Source: Campylobacter concisus
GTDB taxonomy: Bacteria; Campylobacterota; Campylobacteria; Campylobacterales; Campylobacteraceae
Assembly (NCBI RefSeq): GCF_003048575.1
Contig: NZ_PIRZ01000005.1
Location: forward strand, 1-64,000
DNA length: 64,000 bases
Direction of reading: 5' to 3'
Shown: positions 9,440 through 17,408 of the stretch, in pieces
Layout: each line of letters begins with the position of its first letter
Position numbering within the stretch: position 1 is the first letter of the stretch
The notes under the pieces: generated by a model
What the model was told of the DNA's origin: nothing
Database searches by the model: none
What the model saw: only the letters and a program-made list of their open reading frames with translations
Made by a program: the position numbers and the translations under genes

Positions 9440-10228
9440 ATGAAGTTAAGTTCATCTTTACTAAGCGTAGGCCTTGGAGTTTTACTTTTAAGCGGTTGTG
9501 CAACTGGCAATAGCAACGGTGTAACTGGCAGTGCTGCTGGAAGCAATAACAATAATGCTAACACAAAAATAGAAAAATGCAGTAGCACTCTTGGAACACT
9601 TGCGTTTTATGAAGACCAAAATTCTGATTGGTATTCATATTTAACACACAACTACAAGCTCACATCAACTATTCCGGTTTTGCGTCTTCTTGCGCAACAA
9701 ACTGGTTGTTTTGTTATAGTTGAACGTGGCGCTATGATGGATAATATGATGCAAGAGCGTGCACTTGATAGATCAGGAGAACTACGTGGTGGTTCTGGCT
9801 TTGGTAAAGGTAAAATGGTAGCAGCTGATTATACTATTCGCCCTGAAATTTTCTTTAGCAACGAAGATACAGGCGGAGCAGGCGCTCTTGTTGAAGCACT
9901 TTTTGGTAGTGTAGCAGGTGCTATAGCTGGTGGTTTTTCAACAAAAGAGACGCAAACTACATTGGTTCTTATAGAGAATCGCTCAGGTGTTCAATTAGCA
10001 GCAGCCATTGGCTCAGCTTCTAGCACTGATTTCTTTGGTATGGGCGGTGGCGCTGGTGCTTCTCTTGGCGCGGGACTTGGCGTATATTCAAGAACACCTG
10101 AGGGAAAAACACTTGTAAATGCTTTTCTTGATTCAATGAATCAATTAGTTATTGCTCTAAAAGACTACAAAGCACAAAATGTAAAAGGCGGTCTTGGTAA
10201 AGGCGGAAGTTTAAAAGTAGGAGATTAA
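9440..10228 (+). CDS. CsgG-family outer-membrane lipoprotein
   Basis: A 262-residue lipoprotein. The signal peptide ends in a lipobox (LLLSGC, lipid-bearing Cys20), followed by a low-complexity Ser/Asn/Gly linker to residue 41. The body resembles CsgG/HfaB proteins: a short-lived first strand, LRLLAQQTGCFVIVERGAMM with a downstream QER at residues 81-107, then DYTIRPEI, and two Gly-rich membrane-like segments. CsgG forms the ring-shaped curli secretion pore; here no curli subunit genes are adjacent. It has its own promoter, and the next gene starts 1 base after its stop, so the two form a cassette. A pore or an envelope-anchoring role are both possible. Confidence 0.75.
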   Translation: MKLSSSLLSVGLGVLLLSGCATGNSNGVTGSAAGSNNNNANTKIEKCSSTLGTLAFYEDQNSDWYSYLTHNYKLTSTIPVLRLLAQQTGCFVIVERGAMMDNMMQERALDRSGELRGGSGFGKGKMVAADYTIRPEIFFSNEDTGGAGALVEALFGSVAGAIAGGFSTKETQTTLVLIENRSGVQLAAAIGSASSTDFFGMGGGAGASLGAGLGVYSRTPEGKTLVNAFLDSMNQLVIALKDYKAQNVKGGLGKGGSLKVGD

Positions 10229-10229
10229 T

Positions 10230-10643
10230 ATGAAATTTATAGCCATTTTATTTTGTTCATTAACTTTTTTGTTTGCTATGAGCTATGAAAAAAAAGTTGA
10301 AGCTAGACTTTGCAATCTTATAAATCAAAGAGAAATGGCTAAATTTTATGGCGACATAAGAAGTATTGATAGCTTTGATAAAAAAATAGAAAGCTATAAA
10401 TTTCGTAATGGAATGGAAAAATTCGATGAGGATAGCTGCCGTACAAATGGCTACTATCCTGTTAATCCAAACTATGCGCCATATCCTCCTGAGTACCGTC
10501 CATACTATCAAAATAGATATGATAGATTTCAGCGTGGTTACCGCGGAGACTACTATAACGATGACGACTATGATGATGGCTTCGATCGTGGTTATAGGCG
10601 TGGTTACAAGGATGCTAGAAGAGATTATAGGTTAGGTAGATAA
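10230..10643 (+). CDS. small exported protein with Tyr/Asp/Arg-rich tail
   Basis: A 137-residue protein with a clean N-terminal signal peptide (MKFIAILFCSLTFLFA, cut after about residue 16). The middle part is basic and holds two Cys (28 and 69), which could form a disulfide in the periplasm. The last 60 residues are very rich in Tyr, Asp and Arg with repeated RGY, RRGY and DYDD groups, so the tail is probably unfolded or a binding surface. It begins 1 base after the CsgG-like gene and is surely co-expressed; it may be the cargo or a partner of that lipoprotein. I do not recognise the family. Confidence 0.7.
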   Translation: MKFIAILFCSLTFLFAMSYEKKVEARLCNLINQREMAKFYGDIRSIDSFDKKIESYKFRNGMEKFDEDSCRTNGYYPVNPNYAPYPPEYRPYYQNRYDRFQRGYRGDYYNDDDYDDGFDRGYRRGYKDARRDYRLGR

Positions 10644-10827
10644 CTTATCTAGCCTTAACCTTGGCTTAATTCTAATAAAAACGATTTTTACAAATAACAA
10701 ATCAAAAGCAATATATATATCAAATTTTGCTGCTATAAATAAGTTCCATACATTGAGCAAAAAATATAAAATACTACTCTTACTTTTAGAAAAATAATAT
10801 AAAACTAGTTGACATGATAGTATCCTA

Positions 10828-11628
10828 ATTGCACAAAATTTTCTTTCTATAAAGAAACAATAGATATCCTTACAAATAAGCTAGAGCAAGATCACGAAAA
10901 TTTAAAACAAGTGAGATCTGCAAAAACGATCTTTTAAAGGCGCAAATCAGTGCTCTAGAAGATTAGAACATCTACTCATCGAGAAAGGCTCAATGGTATA
11001 AGTATTCACTCACTTATAAAAAAGATGTTAGACAAAAATTTTGACTGGTGGGCTGGCACTCATGCAACTAGACATAGCGACAACATAGTCTCGCTAATGC
11101 TTGAAGCAAATTTAAACAAAGCCCCTATGAACTTCGAGTGGCTACATGGCTGGTACAATGCCTTGTTTGAATATATCCAAAGCAAAACTTATAAGATAAA
11201 AAGAGCTAAATTTAGAGATGATGAGATGAGCGTCGTCTCAGGTCCTTCAAAAAATGTGCAAATTCACTACGAAGCCTTGCCAGTAGAGCGCATAGAGGAT
11301 GAGATGAGAAAAATTTTAAATTTTATCAATAAAAGCCCTGAAAACGCCTATGTAAAAAGCGCCTTAGCGTACCTTTGGTTTGTGATCATCCATCCTTATG
11401 ACGACGGCAACGGATGCATGGCAAGGGGTTTTGGCACACTACTTACTGCTTGGCTGGTGATGGTATCAAGCCATTTTCTATCTCTAGCATTATTTAAGCA
11501 AATAGAAAAAATTATTATGAAATTTTAGAGCAGATAACAAAGCTTGGAAATAATTTAAATTTTGATTTCACAGAGTGGATAATGTAGCACACCTACAAGC
11601 GGTAAATAGCGCTATAAACAAGCTATAA
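10828..11628 (+). pseudogene. decayed Fic-family AMPylase gene
   Basis: Pieces of one Fic protein are spread over all three frames. From about 10830 the reading KFSFYKETIDIL fits the N-terminal start of DUF4172-type Fic proteins; it stops near 10937. A second piece (ERLNGISIHSLIKKML) leads into the only long open stretch, 11025-11528, which contains the substrate region and the Fic motif. That motif reads HPYDDGNGCMAR instead of HPFxxGNGRxxR, so the Arg after GNG is Cys. The C-terminal part continues in other frames (YYEILEQIT, then LQAVNSAINKL to a stop at 11628). At least three frameshifts and the motif change show it is dead. The intact-looking 167-residue ORF is just its core. Confidence 0.8.
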
Positions 11629-11676
11629 GCTTACTAAAAATATAAAATTTCGATCGTAATTTAAGAGTCAAAGCCA

Positions 11677-12171
11677 TTAAAATTTATCTTTACCTAGTAT
11701 CGTTGCCAGCTGTTCTTTGATTCTATCATCAAATTCACTAACACTTATGACACCCCTGCTTTCGCACATCTTAGCATCATTAACATCACAGTAGTCACTA
11801 AGTGCGTTTTTGTATCCGCCCCTTATGCAAGCCTCTCTGTCTTCTAAAAATCCAGCCCCACCAAGGATAAGCACGCCAAGGTCAAAACCTATCTTAAATT
11901 TCGCACTCGCTGAGCTTTTAACCCAGCTTAAAAATATCTCATCGTATCTTAATCCAAGTGCTCCAACGCCATCTGGCACGACTAAGATATCCACGCCATA
12001 AAGGCTCTCAGCATAAATTTCTGGATGAAGCCTGACGCCAAATTCATCGACAACCTCAGGCTTTAGTGCGTAAGTCTTGATATTAAAATCCTCAAATTTA
12101 TGTAAAAAATCATAAATTTTGGCAAAGCTTAGTAGATTTAGCTTGTCAAACATCAAAATACCAACTTTCAT
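11677..12171 (-). CDS. DJ-1/PfpI-like protein lacking the nucleophile Cys
   Basis: A 164-residue single-domain protein of the class I glutamine amidotransferase-like fold. VGILMFDKLNLLSF at the start and DILVVPDGVGALGLRYDE near residues 60-77 are family features. At the nucleophile elbow, where relatives have (A/S)VCTGA, this protein has IGFDLGVLIL near residue 94: the catalytic Cys is replaced by Asp. An isonitrile hydratase or protease activity is therefore unlikely; it may be a binding or sensor protein. It ends about 50 bases from the Fic remnant and lies 11 bases after dapD, likely co-transcribed with it. Confidence 0.75.
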   Translation of the reverse strand: MKVGILMFDKLNLLSFAKIYDFLHKFEDFNIKTYALKPEVVDEFGVRLHPEIYAESLYGVDILVVPDGVGALGLRYDEIFLSWVKSSASAKFKIGFDLGVLILGGAGFLEDREACIRGGYKNALSDYCDVNDAKMCESRGVISVSEFDDRIKEQLATILGKDKF

Positions 12172-12182
12172 GCTAGCTCCTT

Positions 12183-13382
12183 TTAATGAAGTGCCTCATT
12201 TAGCTTGATCGCCCTTTTGCTCGCACTTGCAGTGATCTGACCTGTTTGGCTATTTTGTCTAAAATGAAGTCCGTTTAGCCCGCCAAGCTCAAGCGCTTTG
12301 TAAATTTCAGCTTCAAATTTAAACTCTGGATTTAGTTTAGCTAGCTTTTCGCGCTCGCTAGCTGATATATAGACCTTTGTGCCCTCAAGCACCGCTATGC
12401 CAGCATCCACGATGCAGTTATCACCAAGAGGTACGCCTGTGACTGAATTTGCGCCAAGCAAGCAGTGTTTGCCGATACTTACAGGGTTGCCGTTTGTGCC
12501 ACTTAGCACGCCAAGTATACTTGCCCCTCCGCCTACGTCACTGCCCTCGCCAACTACGACAGAGCTGCTGACTCTGCCTTCAACCATCACGCCACCAGTT
12601 GTACCTGCGTTAAAGTTGATATAGGCAGCACCTGGCATAACGACTGTGCCAGGATACACGGCAGCACCCATGCGAACCTTAGCTGAGTCTAAAATTCTCG
12701 TATTATCCGCTGGAATGATGTGGCTTAAAAATCTTGGGAATTTATCGACGCTAACGATCGCTGGATATTCGCCAAACATCTTTAGAGAAATTTCATTTTC
12801 TCTTAGCCATTCAAGCTCAATTGGCGTATTTTGGCTAGTCCATGCAACATTTGGCAACACACCAAAAGCTCCATCAAGTACGATCGTTCTAGGTGCGACT
12901 TTGCCAAGCGATATCAAGTAAAGCTTAAGATATACGGCCTCCACGCTAAGTGGTTTTGCATCATCAAACAAAAACACAAGCTTAAATTTATTCTCATTTA
13001 GTTCAAGATCGTCATCAAATGCCATTTTTACGGCATGTAAATTTTGTACATTTTTATGAGAGCTTATCTCTTTTTCAAAGACGCTAAAGAGCTTACTAGC
13101 CTTTTTTACCACTTTTGGCGTAAGATCAGCTATAAATTCAGAGCCGTTAAAATCAACCTTAACGTCACATTTTTGTAAAGCATAGATATAAGCAGCTGCG
13201 CTTAAAAAGCTCTCTTTGTAATTTACAACAGCAAAAGTCGCTTGCAAAATTTTATCTGTATTTTTTTGTCCGCGATCGATCCTAGCGATACCAAAAGCAA
13301 GCGGATCTTTGTAGCCATCTTTTTTTCTAAATTCTTCAAAAAATTCCTTAAATTCATTTGCATCTTTAAACTCTTTAGACAT
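12183..13382 (-). CDS. dapD: tetrahydrodipicolinate N-succinyltransferase DapD
   Basis: A 399-residue enzyme of lysine/diaminopimelate synthesis, using succinyl-CoA to succinylate tetrahydrodipicolinate. The second half carries the left-handed parallel beta-helix of hexapeptide repeats (VRMGAAVYPGTVVMPGAA, GGVMVEGRVSS, SVVVGEGSDVGGGASILG, residues 235-315). The long N-terminal domain is the version found in epsilonproteobacteria and actinobacteria, longer than the E. coli enzyme. An AAAGGAG site precedes the ATG. A small hairpin lies in its leader. Confidence 0.93.
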   Translation of the reverse strand: MSKEFKDANEFKEFFEEFRKKDGYKDPLAFGIARIDRGQKNTDKILQATFAVVNYKESFLSAAAYIYALQKCDVKVDFNGSEFIADLTPKVVKKASKLFSVFEKEISSHKNVQNLHAVKMAFDDDLELNENKFKLVFLFDDAKPLSVEAVYLKLYLISLGKVAPRTIVLDGAFGVLPNVAWTSQNTPIELEWLRENEISLKMFGEYPAIVSVDKFPRFLSHIIPADNTRILDSAKVRMGAAVYPGTVVMPGAAYINFNAGTTGGVMVEGRVSSSVVVGEGSDVGGGASILGVLSGTNGNPVSIGKHCLLGANSVTGVPLGDNCIVDAGIAVLEGTKVYISASEREKLAKLNPEFKFEAEIYKALELGGLNGLHFRQNSQTGQITASASKRAIKLNEALH

Positions 13383-13410
13383 CTATTCTCCTTTAAATTT
13401 TTTCTTAGTC

Positions 13411-13426
13411 TAGCCAAAAATGGCTA
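13411..13426 (-). repeat. small hairpin in the dapD leader
   Basis: Perfect inverted repeat TAGCCA-AAAA-TGGCTA, 29 bases upstream of the dapD start. On the dapD strand it lies just before an A-rich run and the ribosome site. It is short and could be incidental, but its place in the leader would suit a folding element. Confidence 0.35.
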
Positions 13427-13483
13427 AAAATTTTATGATTTTAAGTCCATTAAAATTTTTAAATATTTTTATATTTTTAATAA

Positions 13484-13498
13484 TGATTAATCTTATCA
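13484..13498 (+). promoter_or_regulatory. Fur-box-like 7-1-7 palindrome before the YagU-like gene
   Basis: TGATTAA-T-CTTATCA is an inverted repeat with one central base. It matches the classical Fur half-site TGATAAT in five of seven positions on the left and six of seven on the right arm. It lies about 48 bases upstream of the YagU-like start, where a repressor could block the promoter. Inference only. Confidence 0.35.
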
Positions 13499-13545
13499 TA
13501 CAGTAAATTGCAATAAGATTTTGCAAATTTAAAGAAGGAGTTTAA

Positions 13546-14148
13546 ATGTCAAATTTAGTAACAAAACCTAGATTTGCTCTGGCTACATTGATCGGCCTTG
13601 TCGCTGGCATTGTCTCAGCTTTTGTCAAATGGGGAGCAGAATTTCCACTTCCTCCAAGAAGTCCGATGGATATGTTTAACGCTGCTTGCGGACCAGAGAG
13701 TACCATTAGGGCAGCCGATGCGATCGATTGCTCTAGAAATTTCTTAAATCCGCCTTATGTATTTTTAAGGGATTATTTGGGCGTAGCCGATCCAAATGCC
13801 GCCATTTACGAGTTTGCAGGGCATGCGTTTAACTACGTAATGATGACGCATATATTATTTTCGATCGTTTTCGCGGTTGCTTATTGTGTTTTGGCTGAGA
13901 AATTTCCAAAGATTACAATATGGCAAGGCTTACTAGTTGGCATTATCGTAAATATCGCTGTTCACGTGATCACATTGCCTATTTTAGGGCTTACTCCACC
14001 ACTTTGGACACTCCCTTGGTACGAGCATGTATCTGAATTTGTCGGCCACATGATATGGTTTTGGTCGATAGAGATCATCCGCCACGACCTAAGAGCCAGG
14101 ATCACAAAAGAAAAAGATCCAAGTGATTATTGCTGCTGCAACGCATAA
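13546..14148 (+). CDS. YagU family inner-membrane protein (DUF1440)
   Basis: A 200-residue membrane protein resembling E. coli YagU. Hydrophobic segments lie near residues 12-27, 100-125, 132-150 and 160-185. A loop between the first two segments has two Cys (about 43 and 60). [19 protein letters not shown] and [23 protein letters not shown] are the most family-like stretches. The cytoplasmic tail ends in CCCN, a Cys cluster that could bind metal. YagU has been linked to acid tolerance in E. coli; the role here is unknown. An AAGGAG site precedes the ATG, and a hairpin follows the stop. Confidence 0.8.
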   Translation: MSNLVTKPRFALATLIGLVAGIVSAFVKWGAEFPLPPRSPMDMFNAACGPESTIRAADAIDCSRNFLNPPYVFLRDYLGVADPNAAIYEFAGHAFNYVMMTHILFSIVFAVAYCVLAEKFPKITIWQGLLVGIIVNIAVHVITLPILGLTPPLWTLPWYEHVSEFVGHMIWFWSIEIIRHDLRARITKEKDPSDYCCCNA

Positions 14149-14161
14149 ATGCAAATTTTTA

Positions 14162-14188
14162 CTGTTTTGGGCTAAAAACCTAAAACAG
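14162..14188 (+). terminator. hairpin after the YagU-like gene
   Basis: Stem CTGTTTTGGG paired with CCTAAAACAG around a 7-base loop, with one G-U pair, 14 bases after the stop. No T-run follows on this strand. It lies between two convergent genes and may act in either direction. Confidence 0.5.
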
Positions 14189-14232
14189 CAACCAAATTTA
14201 TCTCACCGTTTAAAAGCAAAATTTATCCGCGA

Positions 14233-14685
14233 TTAGCACTCCTGGCTAAGCTCTAAATTTTCTAAACGAAGTGGCTTTTCACCTTCAAAAATCACCCCAA
14301 TACCAAAAGGTTCACAAATATCAAGCACACCATCGGCAAATCTCATCAGCCACTGCTTATCACGCGCATAAAAGGTGCACTGTGGGGACTCAAACGGCAG
14401 ATCGCAAACTGGCACATCAAGCGCTCTAAGCTCGTCCTTGCTCAAAAGGCATTTTTGCTTAAGCTCATCTTGTAAAAATGTAAGTGCATCTTTTATGTGC
14501 CGGTCGATATCCTGAGCGATACGCTGCGCAAGCAAAATCGTCTCATCATCCACATCTGCCCCATTTGCCGAGATAAGACAAAAGAGCACTTGGCCAAAAA
14601 TTTCGCTTTTTAGCTCTGTCTCCGCGTACCAAATAAAACCTTCATCCGTTGCTACTTTTTCAAGCTCGCCAAATTTCAAAGTCAT
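14233..14685 (-). CDS. hypothetical cytoplasmic protein
   Basis: A 150-residue protein without signal peptide or membrane segment and with net negative charge. It starts MTLKFGELEK and alternates strands with a central helix (ETILLAQRIAQDIDRHIKDALTF, described here by its ends at about residues 48-70). The C-terminal third is a run of short strands (RFADGVLDI, IGVIFEGEKP). I do not recognise the family; small immunity-type or DUF proteins of this size and make-up are common beside accessory genes. The ribosome site is weak. It faces the YagU-like gene tail to tail. Confidence 0.6.
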   Translation of the reverse strand: MTLKFGELEKVATDEGFIWYAETELKSEIFGQVLFCLISANGADVDDETILLAQRIAQDIDRHIKDALTFLQDELKQKCLLSKDELRALDVPVCDLPFESPQCTFYARDKQWLMRFADGVLDICEPFGIGVIFEGEKPLRLENLELSQEC

Positions 14686-14748
14686 TTTTTATTCTCATTT
14701 TTGTGGTTTTGCTACTCTTACGAAAAAGAGCGAAATTTAAGCAGATTT

Positions 14749-14857
14749 GTAGTGAGCTAAAATTTATCATCTAAAATAGAGATAGCTTGCAAATTTGCCC
14801 TTTTTGACATAAAGCGAAAGCTAAATTAAAAGCAAATTTGCAAATTTAACTCACTAC
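14749..14857. repeat. long imperfect hairpin between two hypothetical genes
   Basis: GTAGTGAGCTAAA (14749-14761) pairs with TTTAACTCACTAC (14845-14857) with one mismatch, and the DNA between them carries a second pair of arms built on GCAAATTTGC. The right arm ends next to the stop codon of the downstream leftward gene, so this could terminate that transcript. The 13 bases AAAATTTATCATC occur inside the left side and again in the end of the neighbouring gene, hinting at a small duplication. Confidence 0.45.
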
Positions 14858-15547
14858 TTAAAAGCAAAATTTATCATCAGTGCCATTTTGCTTGCGCATA
14901 GCTTTAAATTTAGCAAGATTGTCTTTGTCCAAAAAGTAATCTTTCTCTTTTTTATTGCGACTTTCTAGCTTTTCTATACCTTTTGCAAGGGCTGCTTTTC
15001 TATCTTCGTGAGGTGAGCTAAATTCTGGAGAAAACATCGCTTCATAGGCATTTTTCTTAGTCCATCCAAGCGCTTTATCAGCGATCTCTTGTTGCTTTTT
15101 GATATCGCAAAATGCATAAGGATTGACCACGTCGCCAACAAGCTTCATAAACGCCCCTATCGCGGCCACCACGTCAGTAAATTTCTCGCCCTCCATGTCT
15201 ATAACGCCTCTTAGCAAGATCGCGCGATTTTTTGCCGCATAAAACCAAAATACCGCGTCATCGCGAAGCCCAAGATCGTATGCGCGAGCTGAAAGGACAA
15301 AAAGAGTTATCGGAGAGACCATTTGCGGTGCGTCTTGGACAGTCTTCTCTGCTTTTTTAAAGTCTTCTACTTTACCACTTAAGAGTAAGCTATCGATCTT
15401 ATCATAAACCTTTACATACTCGACTTTGCCAGCATTTGCCGAGTAGTACGGCGTCACGTAAATATCAATACTCCTCACCTTACCGTCGTTTGCAGCTGCA
15501 CTACCTATGCCAAAGCAAAGTGTCATCAAAAATTTTAAAAATTTCAT
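14858..15547 (-). CDS. exported hypothetical protein, helical repeat-like
   Basis: A 229-residue protein with a signal peptide (MKFLKFLMTLCFGIGSAAA, cut near residue 19). After a strand region (IDIYVTPYYSANAGKVEYVKVYD would be the first 23 residues of it, near 26-48) the rest is mostly helical and looks like tetratricopeptide-type pairs: LLLSGKVEDFKKAEKTV, LSARAYDLGLRDDAVFWFY. The basic C-terminus has two Cys (149 and 228). It is probably periplasmic. The function is unknown. AAAGGA precedes the ATG. Confidence 0.65.
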   Translation of the reverse strand: MKFLKFLMTLCFGIGSAAANDGKVRSIDIYVTPYYSANAGKVEYVKVYDKIDSLLLSGKVEDFKKAEKTVQDAPQMVSPITLFVLSARAYDLGLRDDAVFWFYAAKNRAILLRGVIDMEGEKFTDVVAAIGAFMKLVGDVVNPYAFCDIKKQQEIADKALGWTKKNAYEAMFSPEFSSPHEDRKAALAKGIEKLESRNKKEKDYFLDKDNLAKFKAMRKQNGTDDKFCF

Positions 15548-15625
15548 TTAAATCCTTTGATGTGTGAAATCTACAATTATTTTAACTAAAAGATATTTAA
15601 ATGTTGTCTATAAATTTGAGTAGCA

Positions 15626-15650
15626 AAGTCCGCAAATTTAAAGCGGACTT
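15626..15650 (-). terminator. terminator after the UPF0210 gene
   Basis: Perfect stem AAGTCCGC / GCGGACTT around a 9-base AT loop, just after the stop of the leftward UPF0210 gene. The stem is the most GC-rich element of the spacer. Confidence 0.65.
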
Positions 15651-15656
15651 CGAAGA

Positions 15657-16994
15657 TTAGTTTTTAAAACTATGAATTGGAGCTGGAATTTGTCCGCCAC
15701 GAGCGATGAAGTCGGCACTAGAGGCTTTGTTTATCTTCATCACAGGTGCTCTTCCTAAAAGGCCGCCAAACTCAATCATATCGCCCTCATGGCCTAGAGG
15801 TATGATACGAACGGCTGTTGTTTTTTGATTTATAACGCCGATAGCCGCCTCATCAGCGATCATCGCAGCTATGCTTTCACTTGGCGTGTCAGCAGGTATA
15901 GCGATCATATCAAGTCCCACAGAGCATATCGCGGTCATTGCTTCAAGTTTTTCTAAATTTAGTGAGCCAGCACGCACCGCCGCTATCATACCCTCATCCT
16001 CAGAAACTGGGATAAACGCACCGCTTAAGCCACCCACTTGATTACACGCCATGACGCCACCTTTTTTAACCGCGTCATTTAGCAAAGCAAGTGCCGCAGT
16101 CGTTCCGTGCGCACCAACAGCCTCAAGCCCCATCTCCTCAAGCACGCGAGCTACCGAGTCGCCCACAGCAGGTGTTGGGGCAAGAGAGAGATCGACGATA
16201 CCAAATTTAACCCCAAGGCGCTCGCTCGCCATCTGGCCAACTAGCTGGCCGATACGCGTGATCTTAAACGCCGTTTTTTTAACGGTCTCAGCCACCACGT
16301 CAAAGCTCTCGCCACGCACCTTTTCAAGGGCTCTTTTTACTACTCCTGGACCAGAAACACCCACATTTATCACCACATCGGCCTCGCCCACGCCATGAAA
16401 TGCACCAGCCATAAAAGGATTGTCTTCGACTGCGTTTGCAAAAACGACAAGCTTAGCACAACCCATCCGAGATGCTGCCGCCGTCTCTTTTATGATGCGT
16501 CCCATATCACGCACCGCGCTCATATTTATGCCGGTTTTCGTTGAGCCGACATTGACACTTGCACATACTTTTGAAGTCTGAGAAAGTGCTTGTGGGATAG
16601 AATTTATCAAAATTTCATCGCCCTTTTGATAGCCCTTTTGAACTAAAGCTGAAAAACCACCTATAAAATCAATACCAACCTCAATAGCCGCCCTATCAAG
16701 CGTCTTTGCGATAATTACGTAGTCTTTTGCGTCCGTTGCGGCGCCGATTATCGAGATAGGCGTCACACTCACTCTTTTATTGACGATTGGTATGCCTAGC
16801 TCAGCAGAAATTTCGTTGCCCACTTTGACTAGGTCTTTGGCTTTAGTGGTGATTTTTGCGTAAATTTTGTCGCAAGCTTTGTTGATGTCAGGATCGATGC
16901 AGTCAAGCAAACTAATGCCCATCGTGATCGTTCTGATGTCAAAATTTTGCTCTTCGATCATCGAGATCGTTTCGGTTACGTTTTTGATGTCCAT
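15657..16994 (-). CDS. PFL family protein, UPF0210
   Basis: A 445-residue cytoplasmic protein of the widely conserved UPF0210 family (related in fold to pyruvate-formate-lyase-like barrels). Typical stretches are [12 protein letters not shown]-like ([10 protein letters not shown] near residue 23), [33 protein letters not shown] near 195-215, and [20 protein letters not shown] near 320. It is almost always paired with the small ACT protein that lies 9 bases upstream here. No biochemical role is established. AAGGA precedes the ATG, and a terminator follows the stop. Confidence 0.9.
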   Translation of the reverse strand: MDIKNVTETISMIEEQNFDIRTITMGISLLDCIDPDINKACDKIYAKITTKAKDLVKVGNEISAELGIPIVNKRVSVTPISIIGAATDAKDYVIIAKTLDRAAIEVGIDFIGGFSALVQKGYQKGDEILINSIPQALSQTSKVCASVNVGSTKTGINMSAVRDMGRIIKETAAASRMGCAKLVVFANAVEDNPFMAGAFHGVGEADVVINVGVSGPGVVKRALEKVRGESFDVVAETVKKTAFKITRIGQLVGQMASERLGVKFGIVDLSLAPTPAVGDSVARVLEEMGLEAVGAHGTTAALALLNDAVKKGGVMACNQVGGLSGAFIPVSEDEGMIAAVRAGSLNLEKLEAMTAICSVGLDMIAIPADTPSESIAAMIADEAAIGVINQKTTAVRIIPLGHEGDMIEFGGLLGRAPVMKINKASSADFIARGGQIPAPIHSFKN

Positions 16995-17003
16995 TGTTTT
17001 TCC

Positions 17004-17270
17004 TTAGATTGTATGCATCGCATCAAAGATAGCGGAGCTTTGGATATTTATCTTTACTTTTAGGCTCTCTCCAAGCTCGTTAAGCTCTGCTCTTAAGGCC
17101 GTAAAGTCTTTATTTTCATCACTTGAAACCACTGCCATCATCGTAAAAAACTCATCTAAAATAGTCTGTGAGATATCATCTATGTTTAGTCCTAGCTCGC
17201 TAAGCTTTACTGAGACGCCAGCAACGATGCCAACTCTATCTTTTCCGACTACGGTTACGATCGCTTTCAT
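17004..17270 (-). CDS. ACT-domain protein, UPF0237
   Basis: An 88-residue protein that is a single ACT domain: VTVVGKDRVGIVAGVSVKLS with the Gly of the ligand loop, then LNIDDISQTIL. Relatives (GcvR-like) bind amino acids. It is 9 bases upstream of the UPF0210 gene, the usual pairing, so it may sense an amino acid for that protein. AGGAG is well placed before the ATG. Confidence 0.88.
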   Translation of the reverse strand: MKAIVTVVGKDRVGIVAGVSVKLSELGLNIDDISQTILDEFFTMMAVVSSDENKDFTALRAELNELGESLKVKINIQSSAIFDAMHTI

Positions 17271-17305
17271 GTTTTCTCCTATTAAATTTTAAATGATTGC
17301 ATTTT

Positions 17306-17354
17306 GGCTCCAAAATTTAAACCAAGCATTAAGCAAAGCTAAATTTTGGTAGCC
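17306..17354. repeat. inverted repeat between mrp and the ACT gene
   Basis: GGCTCCAAAATTTA (17306-17319) and TAAATTTTGGTAGCC (17340-17354) pair fully except for one bulged base. It lies after the leftward mrp stop and before the ACT gene, so termination of the thiC-mrp transcript is the simplest reading. A further perfect 16-base palindrome (CAAATTTTAAAATTTG) lies at 17368-17383. Confidence 0.5.
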
Positions 17355-17408
17355 AACTTTAAACGAACAAATTTTAAAATTTGCTCTAAATTTTATCTTT
17401 TGTAAATT

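Noticed and set aside
10260-10635. Overlapping ORFs in the small exported gene
   Set aside because: They lie in other frames of a gene with a good signal peptide and the correct junction, so they are shadows.
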